From CAYOOT01 sp964405665 (GTDB lineage: Bacteria; Bdellovibrionota_C; UBA2361; SZUA-149; CAZDWZ01), in assembly GCA_964405665.1 (NCBI GenBank), contig CAYOOT010000006.1, positions 9,904 through 73,903 on the forward strand: 64,000 bases of DNA. Direction: 5' to 3'. Below the pieces are notes generated by a model. That model was not told the DNA's origin. It worked only from the letters and a program-made list of their open reading frames with translations, and did not search any database. This document shows positions 50,561 to 60,009 of this stretch, piece by piece. Numbering within the stretch: the first letter of the stretch is position 1; the number at the start of each line of letters is the position of its first letter. A program made the position numbers and the translations under genes.

Positions 50561-51558
50561 CAGAGCCCATCGGTATAGATTTTCTTAATAACATCTTCGA
50601 TGTTTGGTTCAGACAAAATCACATCAGAAACATTAAAATTTGCTAAAATATCTTTTAATAAATCTCCAGTAGAAAGCAGGTTAGGATCATATTGACAAAT
50701 TGCCCTTCTGCTACCCTCCATTTCATAACTAAGTTTTTCTTGGAAAAAAAATTTTAATTTGTCTACTGGGGTTTCTGTGGAGAAATCAATAACCAAGCTT
50801 CTCTTTAATCCAGGTAAAGATTTTATTTTATGAATACTACCATCATACATCACAATGCCCTTATCCAAGATTACAATCCTTGTGCACAGCTCCTCAATCT
50901 CCTTTAAATCATGGGTTGTCAGTAAGATTGTGGTTTTAAATTCTTTGTTGATATATTTTAAAAACTCGCGAATACTGTCTTTAGCAATAGCATCAAGCCC
51001 AATAGTTGGTTCATCAAGAAATAGAATCTTTGGTTGATGCAATAAGCTTGCTGCCAAATCACACTTCATTCTTTGTCCGAGAGAAAGTTTTCGAACAGGG
51101 GTGTTCAACAAATCTCTTAAATTAAGAACATCACACAAAATATCCAATCTTTTTTTATAATCGGCATTGGAAACTTTGTAAATTTTTGCCAGAAGTTTAA
51201 AAGATTCAATTACTGCGATATCCCACCAGAGTTGAGTGCGTTGTCCAAAGACCACACCGATCGAACAAGTATAAGTTTTGCGATCGCGAAAGGGATCAAA
51301 ACCAAGAATATTCATTTGTCCGGAAGTTGATTTTAAAATACCAGTTAGCATTTTGATACTCGTTGATTTACCTGCGCCATTTGGTCCGATATAGCCCAGT
51401 AACTCACCTTCATTAATCGATAGACTAATATTATCCACGGCTTTAAAGTCAGTATAGTTTCTTTGAATCAGGTCTTTGAGTCCGCCGCTTATTCCTTCTC
51501 GCTTTTTTTGTTGCTTAAAGATCTTTGTGAGGTTTTTTACTTGGATAATTTCTGGCAT
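50560..51558 (-). CDS. ABC exporter ATPase (NatA/daunorubicin-resistance-like)
   Basis: 332 aa. Walker A is YIGPNGAGKSTSIKMLTGIL, Q-loop region GVVFGQRTQLWWDIA, signature KLSLGQRMKCDLAASLL, Walker B ILFLDEPTIGLDA, and the switch His in LLTTHDLKEIEEL. A C-terminal extension (residues 240-332) is typical of this exporter group. It heads the exporter operon with two permeases. It is divergent from the binding-lipoprotein gene at 51618 with a 59-base gap. Confidence 0.93.
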   Translation of the reverse strand: MPEIIQVKNLTKIFKQQKKREGISGGLKDLIQRNYTDFKAVDNISLSINEGELLGYIGPNGAGKSTSIKMLTGILKSTSGQMNILGFDPFRDRKTYTCSIGVVFGQRTQLWWDIAVIESFKLLAKIYKVSNADYKKRLDILCDVLNLRDLLNTPVRKLSLGQRMKCDLAASLLHQPKILFLDEPTIGLDAIAKDSIREFLKYINKEFKTTILLTTHDLKEIEELCTRIVILDKGIVMYDGSIHKIKSLPGLKRSLVIDFSTETPVDKLKFFFQEKLSYEMEGSRRAICQYDPNLLSTGDLLKDILANFNVSDVILSEPNIEDVIKKIYTDGL

Positions 51559-51617
51559 AATATGTTATTTAGACTTAACTAAAATAAATTGCAATATTCA
51601 ACTAAAGGACAATTTCT

Positions 51618-52763
51618 ATGTTCAAAAAAATTTTCTTTCTTTTAATTTTCTCTATTAGTTCTTGTAAAAATAATACAGAAACAAAAAATAATCCCAATGA
51701 TAGCGCCAATCAGCAAAAAATCAAAATTGGTTGGATTGGAGCGCTTACTGGTCCGGTAACAAAATTCGGGTCTTACCAGGCGGCACAAATTGCACTTGAG
51801 GATATTAATGCCAGTGGAGGAATTAATGGAAAACCGCTGGAACTTATTTTTGAAGACGGACAATGTAACGGCAAATTTGCTGTCAGTGCTGCTAAGAAAT
51901 TAATCGAATTAGATAAGGTCAATTTGATTTTGGGCGGACATTGCACTCCGGAATCCCTGGCCATTGCTCCCATTGTGGAAACTAAAAAAGTAGTGATGCT
52001 AGCCGCTTCTACTACTACACCAAAATTAAGCAATGCCGGAGATTATGTTTTTAGATTAAGTCCAGTTAATACTTCCGGAACAAAGTTGATAATTGATTAC
52101 TTAAAAAATACATTTAAGCCAAAGAAAATAGCGATATTTTATGAGCTAACCGATTATGCCGCTCCTCCGGCAGAATTATTAAAATCAGAAATAGAAAAAA
52201 ATCCTTCGATGGAACTTGTATTTTTTGAAAGCTTTAATACTGGCGAAACGGATTTTAGAACTTTAATATCTAGATTAAAAAGTAAAGAAGCTGATGCCAT
52301 TTACGTTGGCACTCAATCCCAAGATTCTGCCTCCTTGGTAGTTAAGCAAATTAAAGAGCAAAATATTTCCACACAACTTTTTGGCAATGAAGTTTTTGGT
52401 GGAGTAGTTGTCTCTCATCCTGAGCAAAAGGCAGATTTTGAAAATTCTATTTATGCCGAGCCTTTTTTTGATCCAACAACTGCCTTGACCAGCCCTTTTG
52501 TTGATAAATATGAAAAGAAATTTGGAACAAGAGCATTACCTTTTGGAATTTGGACAGCGGAAGCTTATGATACTGTAATGTTGCTTGCTAAATTAGTAAA
52601 AGAATGTGGAGAAAGTGCTGAGGCGATAAAAACTTGCCTCTATCAAGTTAAAGACTATGCCGGTGCTTCAGGAATAGTTTCTATTGATAGCAATGGCGAC
52701 GGAGTGAGAAAATACTACATTAATAAAATTGTCGACGGTAAACCGCAAAGAATTGGAGGCTAA
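51618..52763 (+). CDS. Ligand-binding lipoprotein, LIV-BP/Peripla_BP_6 type
   Basis: 381 aa. The lipobox is FSISSC (Cys 16), followed by a Ser/Asn-rich linker and KIGWIGALTGPVTKFGSYQA, a typical N-terminus for branched-chain amino-acid-type binding proteins; LILGGHCTPESLAIAPIVET and VMLAASTTTPKLSNAGDYVF follow, then the second lobe. No LIV-type permeases are adjacent. Its end overlaps the convergent Cys-rich gene by four bases. It is the second such protein next to a Cys-rich paralog in this window. Confidence 0.88.
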   Translation: MFKKIFFLLIFSISSCKNNTETKNNPNDSANQQKIKIGWIGALTGPVTKFGSYQAAQIALEDINASGGINGKPLELIFEDGQCNGKFAVSAAKKLIELDKVNLILGGHCTPESLAIAPIVETKKVVMLAASTTTPKLSNAGDYVFRLSPVNTSGTKLIIDYLKNTFKPKKIAIFYELTDYAAPPAELLKSEIEKNPSMELVFFESFNTGETDFRTLISRLKSKEADAIYVGTQSQDSASLVVKQIKEQNISTQLFGNEVFGGVVVSHPEQKADFENSIYAEPFFDPTTALTSPFVDKYEKKFGTRALPFGIWTAEAYDTVMLLAKLVKECGESAEAIKTCLYQVKDYAGASGIVSIDSNGDGVRKYYINKIVDGKPQRIGG

Positions 52764-54439
52764 TTAATCTTAGAGTGATAGCAAGTTTCACACAAAATCC
52801 TACTATCATAATCTTTTGGCCAACTGGTTTTAGTGCTCTTTAAACATTGCTGACATTTGCTTTCTCGCAGCTCTCCGGAAAAAGGAATCCATTGATAATT
52901 ATCTTGGAGACGATGAGTATAATAGGAAGACGGTAAGGGCACGCCGATTTTATTGGAAAAAATTATATCAGCTTTGCTGATTTTAAATGGACGTTGATAT
53001 TCTTCATCCCAAAAAACTGTATTTGTTAGCGAATGCTGCGGATCATTTAATGCCGCTTGGATTAAATCGGAACTTAGTTGATCGATAATTTCCCGAGAAG
53101 AGCAATAATTTGTTTGCTGACGCTCTAATTTTGCTGCTGTTCTAAACCCTAATTTACTTTGTTCTTCTTCTGATAATTTAAAACGAAATCCGGATAAACT
53201 TTCATTATAGGGATTGGGTGCAAAATGCCCGGGAAAGAAGGTCCCCCACTCTCCTGTTTCTTTCATTTGTTCAATAATCTGATCTTTTAAAATTCGATAT
53301 TCTTTTTCGGAATAAGCTTTATTGAAAATATGAAATTTTTTCTGAAATAAACCACAACAAGCAAAACAATTTTCGCACTGAAAACAATAAGCCGAGTAAT
53401 CGCAAAAACGACAGGAATTAAGTTCAAAACTGAAGCTGGTTTGATAACAAAAAACATTCATTACGGAATAATAAGTTAGCTCCGTGCCGATTGTTCCCAT
53501 TGCATCTAATGTAAATTTGGCATTGGGACCGGAGACGGCATCGTTGACGCAATTCTCATGATAGGAAAGCTCAAAACAGTTTTCGCAATTCTTGCAATGT
53601 TCCAAATAGTTTCCACTGCTATCTTCAGACTTGTCTATAAAAACAGCCTTGTGATAAGCCGTTTTTAACATCATCTCGGCAAAAAAACTTTTAGCTTTTT
53701 GATAAACTGTATTCGATAATAAGTTCCAGTTTTTCTTAGTTTCTTGAAATTCACTTTCCGTCATCTGCTTGTTGCCGAAACAAAAGCGTTTGTTTCTTAA
53801 ATTAAAACAAAACATGCAATCGCGACAATTTCTACAATCATAAAGAAAAGTGGAATCCTGAACATTGCGGCAATGAATGCCATAAATTAAATTATAGCAG
53901 TCTTGAGAACAGACCAAATCAAAACAAAGCTCAGAATTGATTCCAAATACACAATAGTGACAATCTCTTAATTTGGTACAGTAAATACAGTAATGACAAT
54001 CTTCGGAATATTCTCCGGAATGACAGAGATAACAATTTTTGCTGTGATAAAAATCATCAGTATATTCACAGTTCTGGTTACTCTTTTGAAAAATATGAGG
54101 CAAAGGACAGCGCTGAAACAGCTCCCAGGCTTGTTCAAAAAAAGAACGGGAAAAAATATAGTTCGTATTTGGCGGATTAGCATTGGCAATCCATTGGTCT
54201 TTATGCCAGATCGGGTAAGGACAATCGGGACGAAAAATAGAAACAATATTTTGTTTTGTTAAATCACAAGTTCGGGAATACAAATTCCAATGGGGCCAGA
54301 ATGCTCCCAACTCGCGAAAGCGATATTGTGGTTTGATTTTAGGCCAGCTCTCAGAAAAACCAAACTTACTTCTTAATTGTTTTTCTAACTCAGAAAGAAC
54401 AAAGTTTTCTCCTGAGATTTGACAGAGAAGACTACTCAT
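52760..54439 (-). CDS. Cys-rich solenoid-repeat protein, paralog 6
   Basis: 559 aa. The N-terminal segment (LCQISGENFVLSELE) and RTCDLTKQNIVSIF are ribbon-like but reduced. The linker is degenerate (SRSFFEQAWELF kept). Block A at residues 123-224 has cap CMFCFNLRNKRFCFGNK. Block B is very Cys-rich (CRFCDYSAYCFQCENCFACC) with cap GLFQKKFHIFNKAYS. The tail has GEWGTFFPGHFAPNPYNES and a final ribbon (CQQC, CETC). It lies 18 bases downstream of bshA on the same strand, so it is probably the last gene of the bacillithiol operon. Function is unknown. Confidence 0.77.
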   Translation of the reverse strand: MSSLLCQISGENFVLSELEKQLRSKFGFSESWPKIKPQYRFRELGAFWPHWNLYSRTCDLTKQNIVSIFRPDCPYPIWHKDQWIANANPPNTNYIFSRSFFEQAWELFQRCPLPHIFQKSNQNCEYTDDFYHSKNCYLCHSGEYSEDCHYCIYCTKLRDCHYCVFGINSELCFDLVCSQDCYNLIYGIHCRNVQDSTFLYDCRNCRDCMFCFNLRNKRFCFGNKQMTESEFQETKKNWNLLSNTVYQKAKSFFAEMMLKTAYHKAVFIDKSEDSSGNYLEHCKNCENCFELSYHENCVNDAVSGPNAKFTLDAMGTIGTELTYYSVMNVFCYQTSFSFELNSCRFCDYSAYCFQCENCFACCGLFQKKFHIFNKAYSEKEYRILKDQIIEQMKETGEWGTFFPGHFAPNPYNESLSGFRFKLSEEEQSKLGFRTAAKLERQQTNYCSSREIIDQLSSDLIQAALNDPQHSLTNTVFWDEEYQRPFKISKADIIFSNKIGVPLPSSYYTHRLQDNYQWIPFSGELRESKCQQCLKSTKTSWPKDYDSRILCETCYHSKIN

Positions 54440-54457
54440 TGGACTAATTATAGTGGA

Positions 54458-55609
54458 TTAGAGATTGCTATAATAGTAGTTTTCATACTGCTCAATAATA
54501 TTTTCCAGTTTGAAATTATTAACTGCTGTTTCTCTTGCCGCCTTAGAAAAACTACTCCAGAGTTTGGAATTATTTAATAGTCTAAGGGCATTTGCCGCCA
54601 TTTCTTCCACATTTCCGACATCAGAGAGAAATCCGTCTTTGCCGTGATTGACTAATTCCGGAATTCCCTGGGTGTTACTGGCGATCACCGGAACTCCGCA
54701 ACTCATCGCTTCTAATGCAGCCAAACCGAAACTTTCTGATTCGCTAGGCAATAAAAATAAGTCGGATTGCTGAAGTATTTCCACAAAGCTTTCTAATTTT
54801 CCTAAGAAATTTACTCTTTCAAATACTCCTAATTCCCGTGCCAAGCTTTCTGCCCCTGCCCTTTCCGGGCCATCGCCAATTAGAATTAAGTGCGCCGGTA
54901 AAGTTTTATTAATTAGACTAAAAATTTTAATGACATCCCCTATTCTTTTTACCGGTCTAAAATTGGACGTATGCACTAAAATTTTATCATTCTTTGTACA
55001 TTTATTGAGAAAACTATAAAGACTTGCAGAAACATTGAGATCTCTTGGGGCATATTTTTCAGTATCTATAAAGTTGTAAATGACTTCAACTGGTTTATCT
55101 GTACTAATATTAATCTTATCGTAGGTGGCATTTCTTAAGTAATGCGAAGGTACTGTTACACCGTCACTTTGTTCAATAGAAAAACGTACAATCGGCAGAT
55201 AACTGCGATCACTTCCCACTAAAGTAATATCGGTTCCATGCAGTGTGGTGATAATTTTTGGAGCCTTATCTCCGAGGATTTGCTTAGCCAAATAAGCACT
55301 GGTCGCATGCGGCACTGCATAATGCACATGCAAGATATCTAACTTTTCAAAAGTGCAGACTTCCACAATTTTTGAAGCAAGGCTTAAAGGATATTGTGGA
55401 TGGATGAATAAAGGATAATCCCGCATTTCCACTTCATGAAAAAAGATATTTTTTGTGAAACGATCGATTCTTCTTGGAATATCATACGCAATAAAATGCA
55501 CTTTATGTCCGCGCTTAGCCAGGGCCATGCCAATTTCCGCGGCAATTACACCACTGCCGCCATAAGTGGGATAACAACAAATTCCGATATTTAAGTTTTG
55601 TTTGTTCAT
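54458..55609 (-). CDS. bshA: Bacillithiol synthesis glycosyltransferase BshA
   Basis: 383 aa GT4 enzyme that joins N-acetylglucosamine from UDP-GlcNAc to L-malate, the first step of bacillithiol synthesis. GICCYPTYGGSGVIAAEIGM at the N-terminus is highly typical of BshA, with HVHYAVPHATSAYLA, RPVKRIGDVIKIF and LFLLPSESESFGLAALEAMS in the C-terminal half. It overlaps bshB by four bases and follows bshC and a methyltransferase gene. Confidence 0.95.
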   Translation of the reverse strand: MNKQNLNIGICCYPTYGGSGVIAAEIGMALAKRGHKVHFIAYDIPRRIDRFTKNIFFHEVEMRDYPLFIHPQYPLSLASKIVEVCTFEKLDILHVHYAVPHATSAYLAKQILGDKAPKIITTLHGTDITLVGSDRSYLPIVRFSIEQSDGVTVPSHYLRNATYDKINISTDKPVEVIYNFIDTEKYAPRDLNVSASLYSFLNKCTKNDKILVHTSNFRPVKRIGDVIKIFSLINKTLPAHLILIGDGPERAGAESLARELGVFERVNFLGKLESFVEILQQSDLFLLPSESESFGLAALEAMSCGVPVIASNTQGIPELVNHGKDGFLSDVGNVEEMAANALRLLNNSKLWSSFSKAARETAVNNFKLENIIEQYENYYYSNL

Positions 55610-56349
55610 TTGTTTTGACTAAAAATTAAAGTATCCTTACCGGGGTTATCAATAAAATAGCTTACCGGATCATTAATGCTAATGGAATTTGTAATTAGAA
55701 ATGGTTCCCCGAATTCAGCTCCAATCATTGCTCCACAATACTCGTCTCTTGCCGTAATTGAACTGATAGAAAGTGGTGAATTGATTAAGGTTTGAATATT
55801 AGAATTTTTCTTAACCTGACTTTGATAACAATTGATCGCATCGAGTTTTTGTTGATAAACGTTGGTTATATCCACTACAAATGAAGGAGTAAAAGTATAA
55901 CGCATTTGATAAAAGGCAATTTGATTAGTAACGAAACGCTCTTCTTTGCAGGGATATTTTTTTAGACCGGCGAAATAAACAGCTTTTTTAATAATCAAAC
56001 TGCACTGCACATGGTCGGGGTGTCGATCTTCCCAATATGGGGCAAGAATTAATTTGGGCTTAAGTTTTCTGATTGCTAAAACAACGGCGTCAATTTGTTC
56101 CCGGGAAGAACTATCTAAATATGCATCTTTTAAAGCTAAATTGCCCCGGTAGCTTAAGCTTAATTTTTTAGCGGCAGCTTCTGCTTCAGCTGCTCTTTTT
56201 TCAATGGTGCCCTGGGTTCCCATTTCTCCTTTGGTTAAGTCCAGCAAACCGGTTTTGTACTTAAGCTTTGCCATTTTTGCCAAAGTACCGCCGCAAAAAA
56301 TTTCGACATCATCAGGATGGGGAGAAATGGCAAGAATGTCTAATTCCAT
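55606..56349 (-). CDS. bshB1: Bacillithiol synthesis deacetylase BshB1
   Basis: 247 aa PIG-L/LmbE-family zinc hydrolase that removes the acetyl group from GlcNAc-malate, the second step of bacillithiol synthesis. The metal site is SPHPDDVEIFCGGT and DRHPDHVQC; LTKGEMGTQGTIEKRAAEA is typical of BshB1. It lies 3 bases after bshC and overlaps bshA by four, so it is tightly coupled to both. Confidence 0.93.
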   Translation of the reverse strand: MELDILAISPHPDDVEIFCGGTLAKMAKLKYKTGLLDLTKGEMGTQGTIEKRAAEAEAAAKKLSLSYRGNLALKDAYLDSSSREQIDAVVLAIRKLKPKLILAPYWEDRHPDHVQCSLIIKKAVYFAGLKKYPCKEERFVTNQIAFYQMRYTFTPSFVVDITNVYQQKLDAINCYQSQVKKNSNIQTLINSPLSISSITARDEYCGAMIGAEFGEPFLITNSISINDPVSYFIDNPGKDTLIFSQNK

Positions 56350-56352
56350 ATC

Positions 56353-57873
56353 TTAAAGCTTTATTTTAAGTTCGTTTTTACTAAAGGGTTTGAAATTGCT
56401 CTTTATAACATTTTTAAATTCAAATCCATATTTTAACCAAAAGTAAGCAAAAGCAATAATTCTTTCCTGTGGTTCATTTAAGGGAAAAATGTTGTTTTTT
56501 AGCTTGTTTATTCTAGTTTCCAGAGCAGTTGAGCTCTCTTTTAATTTATCTTTATATTTATCCAGAACTGCCTGATAAATTGCATTAACTTTTTCATTAG
56601 CCTTATTCAGATTTGTAACTAAGACCGAATCAACTTCTTTAAATTTAGCTGCAAATTTTTCTGATATTTTGTTTAAATCTGTTTTAATTTCTTGTTCAAA
56701 GTTGGTAGCAACTTGAAATTCCGGATTTAATTTTGAATGCAAATCGTCGATATTTTCTATCTTAATCTCCAGTAAATCATTTTCTGAGATTTCTAATTTT
56801 TCAGCCAATCTTCTTGTGGAAGCTTCAAAGATTGTGGCGGATAGTCGAGGAAATAATAAGCAAGGAGTTTGAGAAAAATGATTTCTAATGGAATCTACTT
56901 GTTTAAAATATTCTAGTTCGGCATTTCCCCCGATGTAGCCAATATTGGGAAATAAATAATCTTGTAAAATTGGACGAAGTAAGGCTGTGGTAGAGAATTT
57001 TTCCGGATGGCTTGTCAACTCATTTAAAAGTTCTTCTTTAGTTAGACTAAGCTCATATCCCCTTAATTGCCAATTGTTTTGATTTTCTTCCAGTCTGTAT
57101 CTTTCTTCCAAGCCAGTTGTAGTTTTCTGTAAATAAAAAAACAAAGGAGAATTAGGCAAAATCTTTACTTGCTCTGAACCTATTGCTGCACTTTTCATTA
57201 AGGATTCGTTGATTAGGGAATGTTTTTCCAGAGCTGTTTTAAATACCGGCTTAAATAATTCGGCCACGCCTTTTGCTCGGGGATCAAAAAACAATAAACC
57301 ATCTTCAGAAAATAAATATGCAAGAAAGTCTTTAAAAGCATCGGAGTAATTCTTATGTTCCAGATAACATTTATTGATTATTTCAAATTGATCAAGGTTT
57401 ACATTAAAAACATTATCTTTAAGTTCTTTTTTTAAGCCTTCAATATTAACACCCAAGGGAATGTTGGCTACCGGAGTTTTTAAAGTGGAGTTGGTATCGC
57501 CAATTTTTCTAAGACTGCCATCGCTAGTTGGAATATGCAGATGATTGATTTCGTTAAAGTCATGATCTTCATTTTGTAGCCAAAATATGGGCACTATATT
57601 TCTTTTACTTATTTTAGAGATTTCTTTTGCGGTTTCAATGAGCGTTATTACTTTATAAAAAGTAAAACAAGGGCCCAGAAAAAGCCCTACTTGTTGTCCT
57701 GTAAAAAGATAAAGTGTGTTTTTATCTTCAAGGAGCTCCAAATTTTTGCTTGTTTTTTCACTGCTAGGCAAATTGGAATTAGTGGACTTCAAGTTTTGAA
57801 TTAATTCTTGAGAAATACCATTGCTGCCCAAAATGGAAATTCTTTGATTAATTTCTTGAATAATCCGATCCAT
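56353..57873 (-). CDS. bshC: Bacillithiol synthesis cysteine-adding enzyme BshC
   Basis: 506 aa, slightly short for the family. It adds cysteine to glucosaminyl-malate, the last step of bacillithiol synthesis. YLFTGQQVGLFLGPCFTFYK and PIFWLQNEDHDFNEINHLHI are the family signatures, followed by GYIGGNAELEYFKQ and LFPRLSATIFE. A long C-terminal coiled coil is visible (LNKANEKVNAIYQAVLDKYK). Its start overlaps the methyltransferase stop by one base. Confidence 0.93.
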   Translation of the reverse strand: MDRIIQEINQRISILGSNGISQELIQNLKSTNSNLPSSEKTSKNLELLEDKNTLYLFTGQQVGLFLGPCFTFYKVITLIETAKEISKISKRNIVPIFWLQNEDHDFNEINHLHIPTSDGSLRKIGDTNSTLKTPVANIPLGVNIEGLKKELKDNVFNVNLDQFEIINKCYLEHKNYSDAFKDFLAYLFSEDGLLFFDPRAKGVAELFKPVFKTALEKHSLINESLMKSAAIGSEQVKILPNSPLFFYLQKTTTGLEERYRLEENQNNWQLRGYELSLTKEELLNELTSHPEKFSTTALLRPILQDYLFPNIGYIGGNAELEYFKQVDSIRNHFSQTPCLLFPRLSATIFEASTRRLAEKLEISENDLLEIKIENIDDLHSKLNPEFQVATNFEQEIKTDLNKISEKFAAKFKEVDSVLVTNLNKANEKVNAIYQAVLDKYKDKLKESSTALETRINKLKNNIFPLNEPQERIIAFAYFWLKYGFEFKNVIKSNFKPFSKNELKIKL

Positions 57874-58619
57874 TAAATTGCCTTCGCTATTAAAATTAAT
57901 CTTTCCGAGTCTTTTTTAAAAGTTTCTCCGGAGTAGTCTCCAAAAACTTCTTTTATTTCAAAGGAATTCTGATTTAACATTTTAATCATTTCCTCTTTGG
58001 AATAAAGCCTTACTGATTCATAATAGTCTTTTTTCTTGTTCGATTCTATCATTGATATTTTTTTAACTACTCTTTTTTTATCAGCCGTTATTTCTTTATA
58101 TTCTTCCACAATGATATTGCCAATTTTCCTTGTTTTTAAACGCGTATCGAAAATTGTACTATTTTTGGAGTTTAAAAAATCGATTATTAAATAGGCCTGA
58201 TTTTTTGTAATTCTCCTCCATTCTGCAAGCAGATTCAAATGTTGCTGATCAGTTTCCAAATAGCCAAAAGAAGTAAAAAGTGAGCAACATAAATCAAAAG
58301 AATTATCGGCAAAGGGTAAATTCCTTATGTCAGCTTTGATTAAAAAGGTATTTTTTGCCCCTTCAGCGCTTAATGTTTTAGCTGCAATATTGAGCAAATC
58401 TTCGGAATAATCTATCCCCCAGCAAAATCTGTAATATTGAGCCAGGTATTTTAAATGTCTTCCGGCACCGCAGCCCAAATCAACAAGAGAACTGATTTTG
58501 TAATTTTGTTGATTGAAATAATTTGCTAAAAAATCAATAAAACCGCGCGCCTCAGAATCATCTCTGTCGGGATAAAGTAAGAGATAATCTTGATTAAACC
58601 AATTTTTAAACCATTCCAT
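57873..58619 (-). CDS. SAM-dependent methyltransferase heading the bacillithiol operon
   Basis: 248 aa class I methyltransferase. Motif I is LVDLGCGAGRHLKYLA, the acidic loop GIDYSEDLL, motif IV-like NSFDLCCSLFTSFGYL. The N-terminal WFNQDYLLLYPDRDDSEARG is characteristic of a subset found next to bshC. In Chlorobiaceae, bacillithiol is N-methylated by the methyltransferase NmbA, so this gene is a candidate for the same step; its direct overlap with bshC supports that but does not prove it. The 131 bases upstream, shared with the divergent phosphatase gene, probably carry the operon promoter. Confidence 0.8.
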   Translation of the reverse strand: MEWFKNWFNQDYLLLYPDRDDSEARGFIDFLANYFNQQNYKISSLVDLGCGAGRHLKYLAQYYRFCWGIDYSEDLLNIAAKTLSAEGAKNTFLIKADIRNLPFADNSFDLCCSLFTSFGYLETDQQHLNLLAEWRRITKNQAYLIIDFLNSKNSTIFDTRLKTRKIGNIIVEEYKEITADKKRVVKKISMIESNKKKDYYESVRLYSKEEMIKMLNQNSFEIKEVFGDYSGETFKKDSERLILIAKAI

Positions 58620-58750
58620 GTTATTTATTTAATAAGAAGCGAAGCATTATTTTTTCCTGAGCAATAATTTCTGTGTTAGAAGCAAGAGTGTTGGCAACAA
58701 ATTTTTCAACGTCTCTTTTTCCTTAATATTACAGAGTTCTGGAGTTTATT

Positions 58751-59551
58751 ATGTCGATTAATCAATTGCAAATAAAAGAATTTCATAGTTTTGGTCATTC
58801 TCTTATTGAAAAAACGCGAAGTCTAATACTGCAGTTGTGGCAGGAAAATAAGTTTCAAACAGAGTTAAAGGAAGATCAGACTCCAGTAACTAAAGTTGAT
58901 TTACAAGCGGAACAAATGTTGCGGGAGATCATTCAAAGAAACTACCCCACACACGGAATTATTGGTGAGGAATACGAAAATACTAATCCTGATTCCGAAT
59001 TTCAATGGACGATCGATCCCATTGATGGAACACAAAATTTAGTTAATCGGATTCCTACTTTTGGAACTTTATTGGGACTGCGTTACCAAGACAAAGCGAT
59101 TTTGGGTTTGATTGATATTCCAGTTTTAGATCTTCTTTGCCATGGTGCTTTAGGGATGGGAGTTCATTACAGTAATCAAAAGATAATTCTCGAAGACTTA
59201 AAAAGTGGAAGGCTGGAACAGACAGATATTATTGGAACTAGCACTTTAGATGTATTTAGGCGCAGTGGAGAAGGGGAGAAACTCTTTAAAATAATGAATT
59301 TTCATCCGTACACGAGAATTTATTATGATTGTTATGCTCATATTTTAGCAATTACAGGAAGCCTTGCTGGAATTGTGGAGTATAATTTAAAAGTCTGGGA
59401 CTTTACTCCTGCAGAAATACTACTCGAAGAAGTAGGAGGAAAATTTGTTTATTTAAATAAATGGAGCCCGAGTAACCCCAGGGCTTTGACTCACGCTGTT
59501 TTTGGAAAACCGACTGCGGTTGATATTCTTGTTCGGGAATTAAAAGATTGA
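58751..59551 (+). CDS. Inositol-monophosphatase-family phosphatase
   Basis: 266 aa. The metal-binding sites of the family are present: GIIGEEYENTNP, WTIDPIDGTQNLVNRIPTFG and the last Asp in LKVWDFTPAEILLEEVGG. It removes phosphate from a small molecule: inositol phosphate, histidinol phosphate (HisN type) or 3'-phosphoadenosine phosphates. No pathway neighbour decides among these. It is divergent from the bacillithiol operon. Confidence 0.88.
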   Translation: MSINQLQIKEFHSFGHSLIEKTRSLILQLWQENKFQTELKEDQTPVTKVDLQAEQMLREIIQRNYPTHGIIGEEYENTNPDSEFQWTIDPIDGTQNLVNRIPTFGTLLGLRYQDKAILGLIDIPVLDLLCHGALGMGVHYSNQKIILEDLKSGRLEQTDIIGTSTLDVFRRSGEGEKLFKIMNFHPYTRIYYDCYAHILAITGSLAGIVEYNLKVWDFTPAEILLEEVGGKFVYLNKWSPSNPRALTHAVFGKPTAVDILVRELKD

Positions 59552-60009
59552 AAAGGTAGAAGAGGTTGGATTTAAAACCTTAGAAAACAATTACAAGCAA
59601 GTGTGCACTTGGTTTTTAATCCAATTGGACACTTGCCTGAAAACCTAAAGTTAACCTAAGCAAAAACCTAAATAATCATTGGAAACCGAATTAACCTTTT
59701 TCCAACACTCTTCATATAATTAAGTTATGCCAACATAATTAGAAAAAGAGTATTAAGATAATAATAACATCTTTTTACTAAAGAAACAAGAAAAATATAA
59801 TAAATATAATATATTATAGAAAGAGCATTCTGTTCTTATTTCATTTAATAAGGCTAATATATGTATTGTATATGGGAACTAAGAATCTGACTCTCCATAT
59901 TTCAACCATATAACATATGGAACTCTAATTTTACTAATTCCACTTATTCTTGACTTTGCAGCCTTAACATGGCAGAAGCACTCAGCAATTTTAATAGTAG
60001 AAAGGCTTT
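59552..60009. other. Gene-free stretch upstream of rpmH
   Basis: 458 bases with stops in all frames and very high AT content. An imperfect inverted repeat around 59599-59637 (GCAAGTGTGCACTTGG facing CCAATTGGACACTTGC) lies near the start and could terminate the phosphatase transcript. A TATAAT occurs at 59715-59720. The rest probably holds the rpmH promoter. No RNA gene was recognised. Confidence 0.5.

Noticed and set aside
59599..59637. Small RNA gene upstream of rpmH
   Set aside because: Only an imperfect hairpin is visible, with no recognisable SRP, RNase P or tmRNA sequence.
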